Positions 14,176 through 21,759 of a stretch of DNA of 45,890 bases are shown piece after piece. Source of the DNA: Bacteroidales bacterium UBA4360 (GTDB lineage: Bacteria > Bacteroidota > Bacteroidia > Bacteroidales > UBA932); NCBI GenBank assembly GCA_002393945.1, contig DGSO01000004.1, positions 1 through 45,890 of the forward strand. The letters are read 5' to 3'. The notes below the pieces were generated by a model. That model had not been told where the DNA came from. It searched no databases and saw only the letters and a program-made list of their open reading frames with translations. Numbering within the stretch: position 1 is the first letter of the stretch; each line of letters starts with the position of its first letter. Both the position numbers and the translations under genes were made by a program.

Positions 14176-15180
14176 TTATATGTTACCCAGAGTGGCTACC
14201 ATGACGGCTTTAATTGTGTGGAGGCGGTTTTCGGCCTCGTCGAATACTATGCTTGCAGGGCTTTCGAACACTTCTTCAGTGACTTCGATGCCGTCCAGGC
14301 CGAATTTTTCATGGACGTCCCTTCCTACCTGAGTCTCCAGGTTGTGGTATGCGGGAAGGCAGTGCATGAACTTGCAGGCGGGGTTGCCGGTGGCCTTCAT
14401 GAGGGCGGAATTCACCTGGTAGGGCTTGAGCATGCCGATGCGCTCTGCCCATACTTCGGCGGGTTCACCCATGGATACCCAGACGTCGGTATAGAGGAAG
14501 TCGCAGCCCTTGACACCTTCCTGGGGGTTGTCGGTGATGGTGATGCGGGCGCCGGTCTCCTTGGCGATCTCCATGCACTGGTCAACGAGTTCCTTTGCAG
14601 GCTGGAGGGCCTTGGGGGCTACGATTCTCACGTCCATTCCCATCTTGGCTCCGCCCACGAGGAGGGAGTTGCCCATGTTGAAGCGGGCATCGCCGAGGTA
14701 TGCGTAAGACACCTGGTTGAGAGGCTTGTCGGTATGTTCGCGCATGGTGAGGAAATCGGCAAGGATCTGGGTGGGGTGGAATTCATTGGTGAGGCCGTTC
14801 CAGACGGGAACTCCTGCGTATTCGGCGAGTTCTTCCACGGTCTTCTGGGCGAAGCCGCGGTATTCGATGCCGTCATACATGCGGCCAAGAACACGTGCCG
14901 TGTCCTTCATGGATTCCTTCACGCCTATCTGTGAACCGGTGGGGCCCAGGTAGGTTACGTGAGCGCCCTGGTCATAGGCGGCCGTTTCGAAGGCGCAGCG
15001 GGTGCGGGTGGATGTCTTTTCGAAAATCAGGGCGATGTTCTTGCCCTTGAGGGTGGGCTGCTCGGTGCCCGTGTACTTTGCCTTCTTGAGGTCTGCTGCC
15101 AGGTCGAGAAGGAACTGAATCTCCTTGGGGGAGAAGTCCAGAAGCTTGAGGAAGCTCCTGTTTCTGAGGTTGTATGCCAT
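14176..15180 (-). CDS. arcB: ornithine carbamoyltransferase (catabolic type)
   Basis: A 334-residue enzyme catalysing carbamoyl-phosphate + ornithine <-> citrulline + phosphate. It has the carbamoyl-phosphate site STRTRC, the FHPTQILADF motif, the ornithine loop around GVSMGEP-type VWVSMGEPAEVW and the catalytic FMHCLPAYH. The stretch GVKESMKDTARVLGRMYDGIEYRGF is typical of ArcB/OTC and not of the acetylornithine or succinylornithine enzymes used for arginine synthesis in many Bacteroidota. It lies 6 bp downstream of carbamate kinase, so it probably runs in the citrulline-to-ornithine direction. Confidence 0.93.
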   Translation of the reverse strand: MAYNLRNRSFLKLLDFSPKEIQFLLDLAADLKKAKYTGTEQPTLKGKNIALIFEKTSTRTRCAFETAAYDQGAHVTYLGPTGSQIGVKESMKDTARVLGRMYDGIEYRGFAQKTVEELAEYAGVPVWNGLTNEFHPTQILADFLTMREHTDKPLNQVSYAYLGDARFNMGNSLLVGGAKMGMDVRIVAPKALQPAKELVDQCMEIAKETGARITITDNPQEGVKGCDFLYTDVWVSMGEPAEVWAERIGMLKPYQVNSALMKATGNPACKFMHCLPAYHNLETQVGRDVHEKFGLDGIEVTEEVFESPASIVFDEAENRLHTIKAVMVATLGNI

Positions 15181-15186
15181 AGTGTA

Positions 15187-16113
15187 TTAAGGAATTATTC
15201 TGGTTCCGGCCAGGGGGTTGTCAAGCTCTCCGGCCTCTGTGATTATGCACTGTCCGCCGCAGGCTTCCACGAACATGATTCCGGCCCTTACTTTGGGGGC
15301 CATGGAACCTTCGCCGAACATGCCCTGGGCCAGAAATTCCCTGGCCTGGGCTACGGTCATGGTGTCGAGTGCCTGCTCATTTTCCTTGCGGAAGTTGAGG
15401 AATACCTTCGCTACGTCCGTGAGGATGTAGAACTCATCGGCCTTCATCTTTATTGCGGCGAGGGCGCTGGCGAGGTCCTTGTCGATGACGGCTTCCACGC
15501 CCTTGTGGCCCAGGGTGTCCTTTACGACGGGTATTCCGCCGCCGCCCACGGTGATGACGATGCTGCCTTCGCGGGCAAGCCTTTCGACAAGGTCTATGTT
15601 GCAGATGTCAAGAGGCTTCGGCGAGGGTACCACTTTCCTCCATCCGAGGCCGCGCGCATCGGGCTTGTAGGTGCCCTCCATGGCAGCGGCTTCTTCCTGG
15701 GTGTAATACGGCCCCACCGGTTTCGTGGGGTTCTTGAAGGCGGGATCGTCGGCCGATACCTCCACCCTTGTCACCAGGGATACCACCCTGCGGTTCAGAC
15801 CTTCCCTCTGCAGGACCTTTTCCATCGCGCTTTCGATGAGATATGCGATGGAGCCCTGGGTTTCGGCGCCGCAGAAATCCATCGGCATCACTTCCAGCGA
15901 ATAGGCCTTGCGGCCGCCGTCCTGCCTGAGGAGTTCGTTCCCCACCTGGGGCCCGTTCCCGTGGCCGATGACAAGGTTGATGTCCCTTTTGAGAAGGCTC
16001 AGAAGGGAGGCGCAGGTCCTTTCCACGTTTTCCTGCTGCTCCTTGTAAGTGCCTTTCTGACCGGCCCTCAGGAGGGCATTGCCCCCGAAGGCCACCATTG
16101 CGAGTTTTGCCAT
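15187..16113 (-). CDS. arcC: carbamate kinase
   Basis: A 308-residue carbamate kinase, the ATP-yielding step of arginine fermentation (carbamoyl-phosphate + ADP -> carbamate + ATP). Family motifs are AFGGNALL near the start, IGHGNGPQVGN, the KPVGPYY loop, VVPSPKP, VITVGGGGIPV and the DKDLASALAA helix. Length is standard. It is 3 bp after the arginine deiminase-like gene and 6 bp before arcB, completing the pathway in one operon. Confidence 0.95.
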   Translation of the reverse strand: MAKLAMVAFGGNALLRAGQKGTYKEQQENVERTCASLLSLLKRDINLVIGHGNGPQVGNELLRQDGGRKAYSLEVMPMDFCGAETQGSIAYLIESAMEKVLQREGLNRRVVSLVTRVEVSADDPAFKNPTKPVGPYYTQEEAAAMEGTYKPDARGLGWRKVVPSPKPLDICNIDLVERLAREGSIVITVGGGGIPVVKDTLGHKGVEAVIDKDLASALAAIKMKADEFYILTDVAKVFLNFRKENEQALDTMTVAQAREFLAQGMFGEGSMAPKVRAGIMFVEACGGQCIITEAGELDNPLAGTRIIP

Positions 16114-16116
16114 ATC

Positions 16117-17031
16117 CTAGTCTCTTCTGAGTGGCAAGGTGGAGCAGCGCAGAAGGCCGCCCATCTTGGAAATTTCCCTGTAGGGGACCGTTTCGACGGT
16201 CATTCCCCATTTGTCCCTGAGGTGCTTGATGAGCCTGTAGAAATGCTCTTCCACAACCACTATGTCTTCGGAGATGGAGAAGATGTTGGAATTCATCCAG
16301 TACATCTCTTCGGTCGTGAGTTCGAAGACGTTATCCTTTCCGAACATGTCTACGAGGTGGTCGGCATCGCGGGGATTCAGGAAGCCGCGCTTGTAGATGA
16401 TAGCCTTGTCCTTGCCCACGGGCATGAAGGTGCAGTCCAGGTGAAGGATGCCCTCGTAGGGGTCTGTGTCGCTCTTTCTGAGGTTGAGCGGCATGATTGT
16501 CTTCTCCGGAAAAAGCATCCTCAGGTAGTCCAGTGCAAGGCGGTTTGTGCGGGCCGTCTTCACCATGGGATAGTCTTCGAATGCATACTGTCCAAGGAAG
16601 ATTATATCCTTGTAGAGGATGACGTCTCCGCCTTCGACATGTACGGCTTCGGGGAGGTTGTAGATGTTCTTGTAATGGATTTGGCGGTAGATCTCCTCGT
16701 AGGCGTCAATCTCTTCCTGGCGGTCGGGAATGATGTTGGATACGATGATCTTTCCGTCGATGACGAATCCTACGTCGCGGGAGAAAACCTGGTTGCAGTC
16801 AGGAACGAGCCTGGGACGGTGGACAATCACGTCGTACTTCTTGAGAACGGCCTCGAAAGCGTTCATCTCGTTGATTATGTCGCTTTCTTCCGGGTACACT
16901 CCGTGGAGGACGGATTCGTATGACTTGCTGTCGAAGGTCTCTTCAAGAGTGGGAGTGGGGCCGTTGGAGTAGGGAAGTCCCAAAACCACTTCCCGCAGTC
17001 TTCCGGTTTCTGATGTTACATGAATTTCCAT
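16117..17031 (-). CDS. arcA: compact arginine deiminase / amidinotransferase-family protein
   Basis: A 304-residue guanidine-modifying enzyme. Motifs in order are NQVFSRD (80-86), EGGD (133-136), the catalytic His in LHLDCTF (H197) and the catalytic Cys near the C-terminus (C296 in LLRCSTLPL). This size and layout fit the DDAH/amidinotransferase branch rather than the canonical 400-residue ArcA, which has an extra helical domain. Its position directly before arcC and arcB argues that it deiminates arginine to citrulline. Agmatine, methylarginine or peptide-derived substrates are possible alternatives, so the gene symbol is assigned by context. Confidence 0.75.
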   Translation of the reverse strand: MEIHVTSETGRLREVVLGLPYSNGPTPTLEETFDSKSYESVLHGVYPEESDIINEMNAFEAVLKKYDVIVHRPRLVPDCNQVFSRDVGFVIDGKIIVSNIIPDRQEEIDAYEEIYRQIHYKNIYNLPEAVHVEGGDVILYKDIIFLGQYAFEDYPMVKTARTNRLALDYLRMLFPEKTIMPLNLRKSDTDPYEGILHLDCTFMPVGKDKAIIYKRGFLNPRDADHLVDMFGKDNVFELTTEEMYWMNSNIFSISEDIVVVEEHFYRLIKHLRDKWGMTVETVPYREISKMGGLLRCSTLPLRRD

Positions 17032-17040
17032 ATGTGGGGA

Positions 17041-17931
17041 TTATTTCTTGGATACCAGTTGTGTCAGATATATGCCTATCATTCCTACGGCGAGGCCTGC
17101 CCACTGTACGGGTGACAGGGTTTCCTCTCCGAAGATGAAGGCCAGCAGTGCGGTTACTATAGGAACTATTGCCAGGAAAACGCTGGTCCTTGCAACGCCC
17201 AGCTTGCTGATGGCGTATGCCCATGAGGTGAATGCGGTCGCAGAGCACAGGAGGGCGAGGGCCAGGGTGGGATACATTACTTTCCAGCTCAGGTACAGAT
17301 GGGGGTCGAAGTTGTCAAGTCCCTTGCTGAAGAAAAGGGGAAGGAACAGCACGGCGCCCAGGAGGAACTGGTACATGGTGATGACGGAAGGCGAGTAATA
17401 GTCCGACAGCTTCTTGGTGAAGGCTATCTGGCTCACTTCGGATATCACGGCAATGAAGAGGATGAGGATGCCCACGACAAACAGGGCTCCTGTCTTTTCA
17501 CGGGTATATGTGACCAGCGCCAGTCCTGCGAGGGTAATGAATACTCCCAGGATGTTGAGCTTGGAGAAGTTTTCCTTGAAAATGAGCATTCCCGCCGCCA
17601 TTGCAAACAGGGGGTTGGTTGCAATGATGAGGGATGTGACGGTGGGCGATTCGGTGAACTTGAGGCCGTAGGTCTCCGCAATGAAATAAATGAAAGGCAT
17701 GCAGAGGGCGAGCAGGGCGAAAAGCCACCAGTCCTGCTTCCTCATCTTCATCTTCTGTCCCGTGACCAAATTGACGATAAACAGGAATACTCCTGCCGCC
17801 AGCATTCTGATAGGGACAAAATACTCTACGGGTATACCTGCATCCAGGATGCGGTCTGACCAGATATAGCTCATGGCCCACAGCGTCACTGTGAGCATAG
17901 CTGCCAAATATGCCAAAAAAGTCTTCTTCAC
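17041..17931 (-). CDS. EamA-family (DMT superfamily) permease
   Basis: About 296 residues with ten membrane segments in two homologous EamA halves. Typical signatures are the early TLWAMSYIW, ATNPLFAMAAGMLIFKE in the first half and IVPIVTALLAFIFGEE near the end of the second. Such carriers export or exchange amino acids and other metabolites. It precedes the arginine deiminase genes by 9 bp, so it may move arginine, citrulline or ornithine in place of ArcD; this is inference. An ATG at 17958 lies before the -7 box at 17936-17943, so a GTG at 17931 is the likelier start. Confidence 0.85.
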   Translation of the reverse strand: MKKTFLAYLAAMLTVTLWAMSYIWSDRILDAGIPVEYFVPIRMLAAGVFLFIVNLVTGQKMKMRKQDWWLFALLALCMPFIYFIAETYGLKFTESPTVTSLIIATNPLFAMAAGMLIFKENFSKLNILGVFITLAGLALVTYTREKTGALFVVGILILFIAVISEVSQIAFTKKLSDYYSPSVITMYQFLLGAVLFLPLFFSKGLDNFDPHLYLSWKVMYPTLALALLCSATAFTSWAYAISKLGVARTSVFLAIVPIVTALLAFIFGEETLSPVQWAGLAVGMIGIYLTQLVSKK

Positions 17932-17935
17932 GTAA

Positions 17936-17943
17936 CAAATATA
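17936..17943 (-). promoter_or_regulatory. -7 box TATATTTG, four bases from the EamA GTG
   Basis: Perfect TAnnTTTG. Only TTAC separates it from the GTG at 17931. This suggests a leaderless transcript for the EamA-arc operon. Confidence 0.65.
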
Positions 17944-17973
17944 AAGCTTTTTTGGCAAAAAACCTTAAAAATA

Positions 17974-18771
17974 TTAAATATTTAGCAGCGGAGTGGCTAT
18001 TCCTCTTTTGAGGACCCTGAGAGATATGCTTCCGGGGCTTGCTCCCGCCTCCTGCAGGGCCGTGGCAGCCGATGCGTATGCCAGTTCCGGCGTGTTGTTA
18101 TTCCCGCTGAGGTGGCACAGGAACAGGTTCTTGAGCCCTGGATGCAGGAATCCGGTGATGGCCCGTGCGCAGTCTTCGTTTGAAAGATGCCCGGCTCCCT
18201 GGCGGATGCGCTGTTTGAGAACTTCGGGATAATCACCTCCCAGAAGCATGTCCATGTCATAATTGGATTCTATGACTACGGTATTTGCCTGCGATGCCCA
18301 GAACATGCCTTCTTCCGTCATGTGGCCCATGTCCGTCATGAATACGAAGAGTTCTTCCTGGCAGTTGATGGCGAATCCTATGCACTGTGTGGCATCATGC
18401 GGCACTACGAAACACTGTACGGAGAAATCCTCCGTAACCTGGTTCCATATCCCGTGCTGAAGGTACTGCCTGCACGAACTTATCCAGTCTTTGGTGAACG
18501 GGTGCCACGCAAGGGCGTTATGGATGGTTTCCGTGCTCCATACCGGAACTCCCACCCTTTTGCAGAAGGAACCGAGGGAGCGGATATGGTCTCCGTGGTC
18601 GTGCGTTACGAGAATAGCAGATATGCTGTCCAGTCCAAGCCCAACGGCCTCCAGCTCCTTTTTTACACGCCTGATACCCACCCCCGCATCAATCATTATT
18701 GCCGATGAGGGGCCCACCAGAAGTGAACAGTTACCGCAGCTGCCGCTCGAGAAACTGATGAACTTCATCAT
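17974..18771 (-). CDS. YycJ/WalJ-type metallo-beta-lactamase fold hydrolase
   Basis: A 265-residue metallo-hydrolase. The zinc motif THDHGDH (H57, H59, D61, H62) is intact. MKFISFSSGSCGNCSLL at the start and GHLSNEDCARAI with LCHLSGNNN near the end are typical of the YycJ branch, which is thought to act as a nuclease in DNA or cell-wall homeostasis in Firmicutes. The start overlaps the TPR gene stop by 4 bp, so translation is coupled. It is probably cytoplasmic. Confidence 0.88.
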   Translation of the reverse strand: MMKFISFSSGSCGNCSLLVGPSSAIMIDAGVGIRRVKKELEAVGLGLDSISAILVTHDHGDHIRSLGSFCKRVGVPVWSTETIHNALAWHPFTKDWISSCRQYLQHGIWNQVTEDFSVQCFVVPHDATQCIGFAINCQEELFVFMTDMGHMTEEGMFWASQANTVVIESNYDMDMLLGGDYPEVLKQRIRQGAGHLSNEDCARAITGFLHPGLKNLFLCHLSGNNNTPELAYASAATALQEAGASPGSISLRVLKRGIATPLLNI

Positions 18772-20741
18772 GGCGTGTCCTCCTTGGAGCAGTAACGCGT
18801 AATGACTCCGTAAGCGCCTTCTACGCCAAGTTCCCCTGCGCGTGAAAGGTCTATGCAGCCTTTCTCCTTGTCTTTCAGATATATGAGGACAAGTCCCCGG
18901 TTGAAATATGCATCTCCCATCCAGGGATACAGCTTGATGGCCTTCTCGTAACTGTCGATAGCCTCGATGAAGCGTGAGGACAGGCAGTATAGATTGCCCA
19001 GATTGAACTGTATGTAGGGGAATGAGGGCAGGATTGCGGCTGCGGCTTCCATGTCGGCAAGGGCTTCGGAGTAGTCGTACTCGCTGGTGACCTGATCCCT
19101 TACACGGGCCCTGGCTGCGCCCTTGTCATCCATGGTAAGGGACTGCACGTTGGACTGGAAGGAAGCGATGAATTCTATCATTTCGGCCCTGAGGACAGCC
19201 CTGTTCATGAGATAGAAGGCCTTGTAGTAGGAAGAGTAGGCATCGGCCGATTCCCCTTCTGCGGCGCCGTCAAGCTTCTGCAGCGCCTGGGAATACTGCT
19301 TTTTCCCTACCTCCTGAAGGCCGGCCAGGAACTCGTCGGCAACCTTCTTTGCCAGGATGTCTGCCGATACCTCTTTCTGCTCCTGCTCAACGGCGACGGG
19401 CAGTTCGCTGGAGAGGACGAACCGGTCCAGCAGGCGGTTTTCGTACCTGTGTTCAAGGGCATAGGCCCCGCTCTGGACGGAGCCGTCGGTGAGGACGAAG
19501 CGGTAGAGCGGCCTCAGGTTGATGTCCACGTCGCGGTGGCGGAGCATTTCGTTCTCGAAACCTCCGTGGCGGGCGAACTCTGCATCCAGTGCAAGCAGGC
19601 TTCCGTATTTCTTGGTGGTGTCCGAAAAATCGGCACCGGAGGCCGTTGAGGCCTCATATTCGGCAACTTTGCGGCGGGCGGTCCGGTAGTCTTCCTTGCT
19701 GGCGCGCTTCATGCCCATCTGAAGCTCCACGAAGGCCCTGTTCATGTAGGCCTTGGCAAAATCCGGGTAGAGTTCGATGGCTTTGTTGTAGTCGGCAAGG
19801 GCGTCGTCCCAGCGCTGCATCTCGATGAAATATCCCGCCCTGTTGAAGTATGCGAGGACGTTGCCCGGATTGATGTTTATGACGCGGTCCATGTCCGAGA
19901 GAGCCTTTTCGTAGTCTCCCACCTGGGCGCTCAGAAGGCTTCGGTTATAGAGCGTGAGCGCATTGCCGGGCTCGAATTTCAGGACTGTGTCCAGGTCCTT
20001 CATGGCGTCCTTCAGGTCTCCCTTTTCTGCTCTTACCAGAGCCCTCTGGAAGTATGCCATGGTTATGGTGGAATCCAGCTCTATAGCCTTGTCAAAGTCT
20101 TCCAGGGCCATTGCGGTTTCGCCTTTGGCAGCCCACAGGCCGCCGCGGCGTATGTAGCCTTCCGGTTCAAACCTGTCCAGCTTTATCGCCTTGTTGTAGT
20201 CGTCCAGGGCTTTGGTGGTGTCGGCAAGGAAGAGGTATGAAGCGCCGCGGTTGAGGTATGCGGACGGGTCTTTGGGCTCCTGCCTTATGTATTTGTCGAA
20301 ATCGCTCACGGCACTTTCGAACTGGCGGCTCAGGAAGTAGGTAACTCCGCGCGTGAAGTAGAGACCGGATGAGCCCGGACGCAGTTCAATGGCGCGCTCA
20401 AGGTCCCTGAGGGCTTTGTCGTATTCTCCGGTGCGGCTTTCGGTGATGGCCCTGTAATGATATCCGGAAGTGAATACCGGGTTCAGGCGGACGGCAGTGG
20501 AGAAGTCCTGCCGGGCTCCGCGTATGTCGCCGAGGTTGTATTTGGCTATGCCCCTGTAGAAGAAGGTCCAGTGGTCGGTGGAATCCAGTCCGGCAAGGAT
20601 GTTGAAGTTGGAGACGGCGTCGGCGTGGCGGCCGTCCTGAAGCGCCGTGCGGCCGCGGAATGAGAAGACATCCTTGTCCCACTGGGCATGTGCACTTATG
20701 CCCAGGAATATGGAAACCAGCAGAATTACCGACCTTCTCAT
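18768..20741 (-). CDS. secreted TPR-repeat protein
   Basis: About 657 residues from the ATG at 20741, which gives a clean signal peptide (MRRSVILLVSIFLGISAHAQ); a longer reading frame from 20816 would bury it. At least ten TPR units follow, with repeated patterns such as AYFNRAG..., LADYNKAIELYPDFAKAYMNRA and a C-terminal pair ending YFNRGLVLIYLKDKEKGCIDL. A non-TPR segment (about 365-480) separates the long array from the last repeats. It is likely a periplasmic or surface scaffold. It is coupled to the YycJ-type hydrolase and divergent from the M28 peptidase. Confidence 0.88.
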   Translation of the reverse strand: MRRSVILLVSIFLGISAHAQWDKDVFSFRGRTALQDGRHADAVSNFNILAGLDSTDHWTFFYRGIAKYNLGDIRGARQDFSTAVRLNPVFTSGYHYRAITESRTGEYDKALRDLERAIELRPGSSGLYFTRGVTYFLSRQFESAVSDFDKYIRQEPKDPSAYLNRGASYLFLADTTKALDDYNKAIKLDRFEPEGYIRRGGLWAAKGETAMALEDFDKAIELDSTITMAYFQRALVRAEKGDLKDAMKDLDTVLKFEPGNALTLYNRSLLSAQVGDYEKALSDMDRVININPGNVLAYFNRAGYFIEMQRWDDALADYNKAIELYPDFAKAYMNRAFVELQMGMKRASKEDYRTARRKVAEYEASTASGADFSDTTKKYGSLLALDAEFARHGGFENEMLRHRDVDINLRPLYRFVLTDGSVQSGAYALEHRYENRLLDRFVLSSELPVAVEQEQKEVSADILAKKVADEFLAGLQEVGKKQYSQALQKLDGAAEGESADAYSSYYKAFYLMNRAVLRAEMIEFIASFQSNVQSLTMDDKGAARARVRDQVTSEYDYSEALADMEAAAAILPSFPYIQFNLGNLYCLSSRFIEAIDSYEKAIKLYPWMGDAYFNRGLVLIYLKDKEKGCIDLSRAGELGVEGAYGVITRYCSKEDTP

Positions 20742-20773
20742 CAAAAAAATTTCGTTTTCACGGGTGAAATAAC

Positions 20774-20781
20774 TAATTTCG
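20774..20781 (+). promoter_or_regulatory. near-consensus -7 box TAATTTCG for the M28 gene
   Basis: One mismatch to TAnnTTTG, six bases before the ATG at 20788. The short gap again implies little or no leader. Confidence 0.4.
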
Positions 20782-20787
20782 CGCCAA

Positions 20788-21759
20788 ATGACAAAGATAG
20801 CAAAAATAATTGTCATCCTGACAGTATCTTTTTTTGCGGCCTTCCCGGCATATTCGCAGCGGGCGGGCTATGTCATCAGTCCCAAAAACGCAGAAACCGT
20901 TCTCAGTCAGGACTATCTGAAAGAGGTGGTGAAGCATCTGTCGTCGGAGCGCCTGGGAGGGCGGGCAACCGGGAGCGAAGGTTCCAGGAATGCCGCCTTC
21001 TGGCTGGATTCCAAATTCAGGGAAATAGGCCTTGAATGTTATTCGGGCGCGTTCCAGCACGGGTTCAGAAACGGCGGGGTGATGGGAAGGAACATCATAG
21101 GATATATTCCCGGAACGTCATCGAAGTGCGTTATAGTAATGGCCCATTATGACAATCTGGGAAAGCTTGGAGATACTTTTTATCCCGGGGCCGACAGCAA
21201 CGCTTCCGGAGTTGCCGCACTGCTTCAGATAGCGAAGATGTTCGTGCGCATGAAGGAATGCGGCAGGAAGTATTCAAGTACCATAGTCTTTGTAGCACTC
21301 GACGCCAAGGAAGAGGACCTTGCGGGAGCATCGGCCCTGTGGGGACGTATCTCCGACGGCCGCCTTGGTTTTTCCCCTGCCGATATTTCCCTGGTGGTGA
21401 ATCTTGACCAGCTGGGCTCAACGCTGTCCCCGCTCACAAAGGGCAATCCGGACTATCTCATGATGCTTTCAGAGGCCGCCGGCGGAAGAAGGGAGACCCT
21501 GCAGAGCGTGGAGAAATCGCAGCACATCGGCCTTGAGCTGGCATTTGACTATTACGGGAGCAAGGATTTCACCAATCTCTTTTACCGCCGCATAAGCGAC
21601 CATCGCATCTTCCTGGAGCACGGCATCAATTCGGTGATGTTCACCTCCGGCATTACGATGCTCAACAACAAGCCGGGAGACACCCCGGAAACGCTTGACT
21701 ATCCTGTTTTTACGAAAAGAGTCCGCCTGATATTCCACTATCTGGACCGCATTCTGTAA
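20788..21759 (+). CDS. M28-family metallopeptidase with an altered zinc ligand
   Basis: A 323-residue secreted aminopeptidase-like protein with a signal peptide ending near PAYSQ. M28 features are MAHYDN (first His ligand), GADSNASG (bridging Asp), ALDAKEED (catalytic Glu and Glu ligand) and NLDQLG (Asp ligand). The last motif, usually YHTPxDTP, reads NNKPGDTPETLDY, so the fifth ligand His appears replaced by Asn. Activity may be reduced, altered or use one zinc. The 3' end overlaps the oppositely oriented helicase-nuclease gene by 50 bp. Confidence 0.85.
   Translation: MTKIAKIIVILTVSFFAAFPAYSQRAGYVISPKNAETVLSQDYLKEVVKHLSSERLGGRATGSEGSRNAAFWLDSKFREIGLECYSGAFQHGFRNGGVMGRNIIGYIPGTSSKCVIVMAHYDNLGKLGDTFYPGADSNASGVAALLQIAKMFVRMKECGRKYSSTIVFVALDAKEEDLAGASALWGRISDGRLGFSPADISLVVNLDQLGSTLSPLTKGNPDYLMMLSEAAGGRRETLQSVEKSQHIGLELAFDYYGSKDFTNLFYRRISDHRIFLEHGINSVMFTSGITMLNNKPGDTPETLDYPVFTKRVRLIFHYLDRIL

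Noticed and set aside
14959..16923. 654-codon plus-strand open frame
   Set aside because: It lies antisense to arcB, arcC and arcA, whose motifs are unmistakable. High GC at third positions leaves long open antisense frames.
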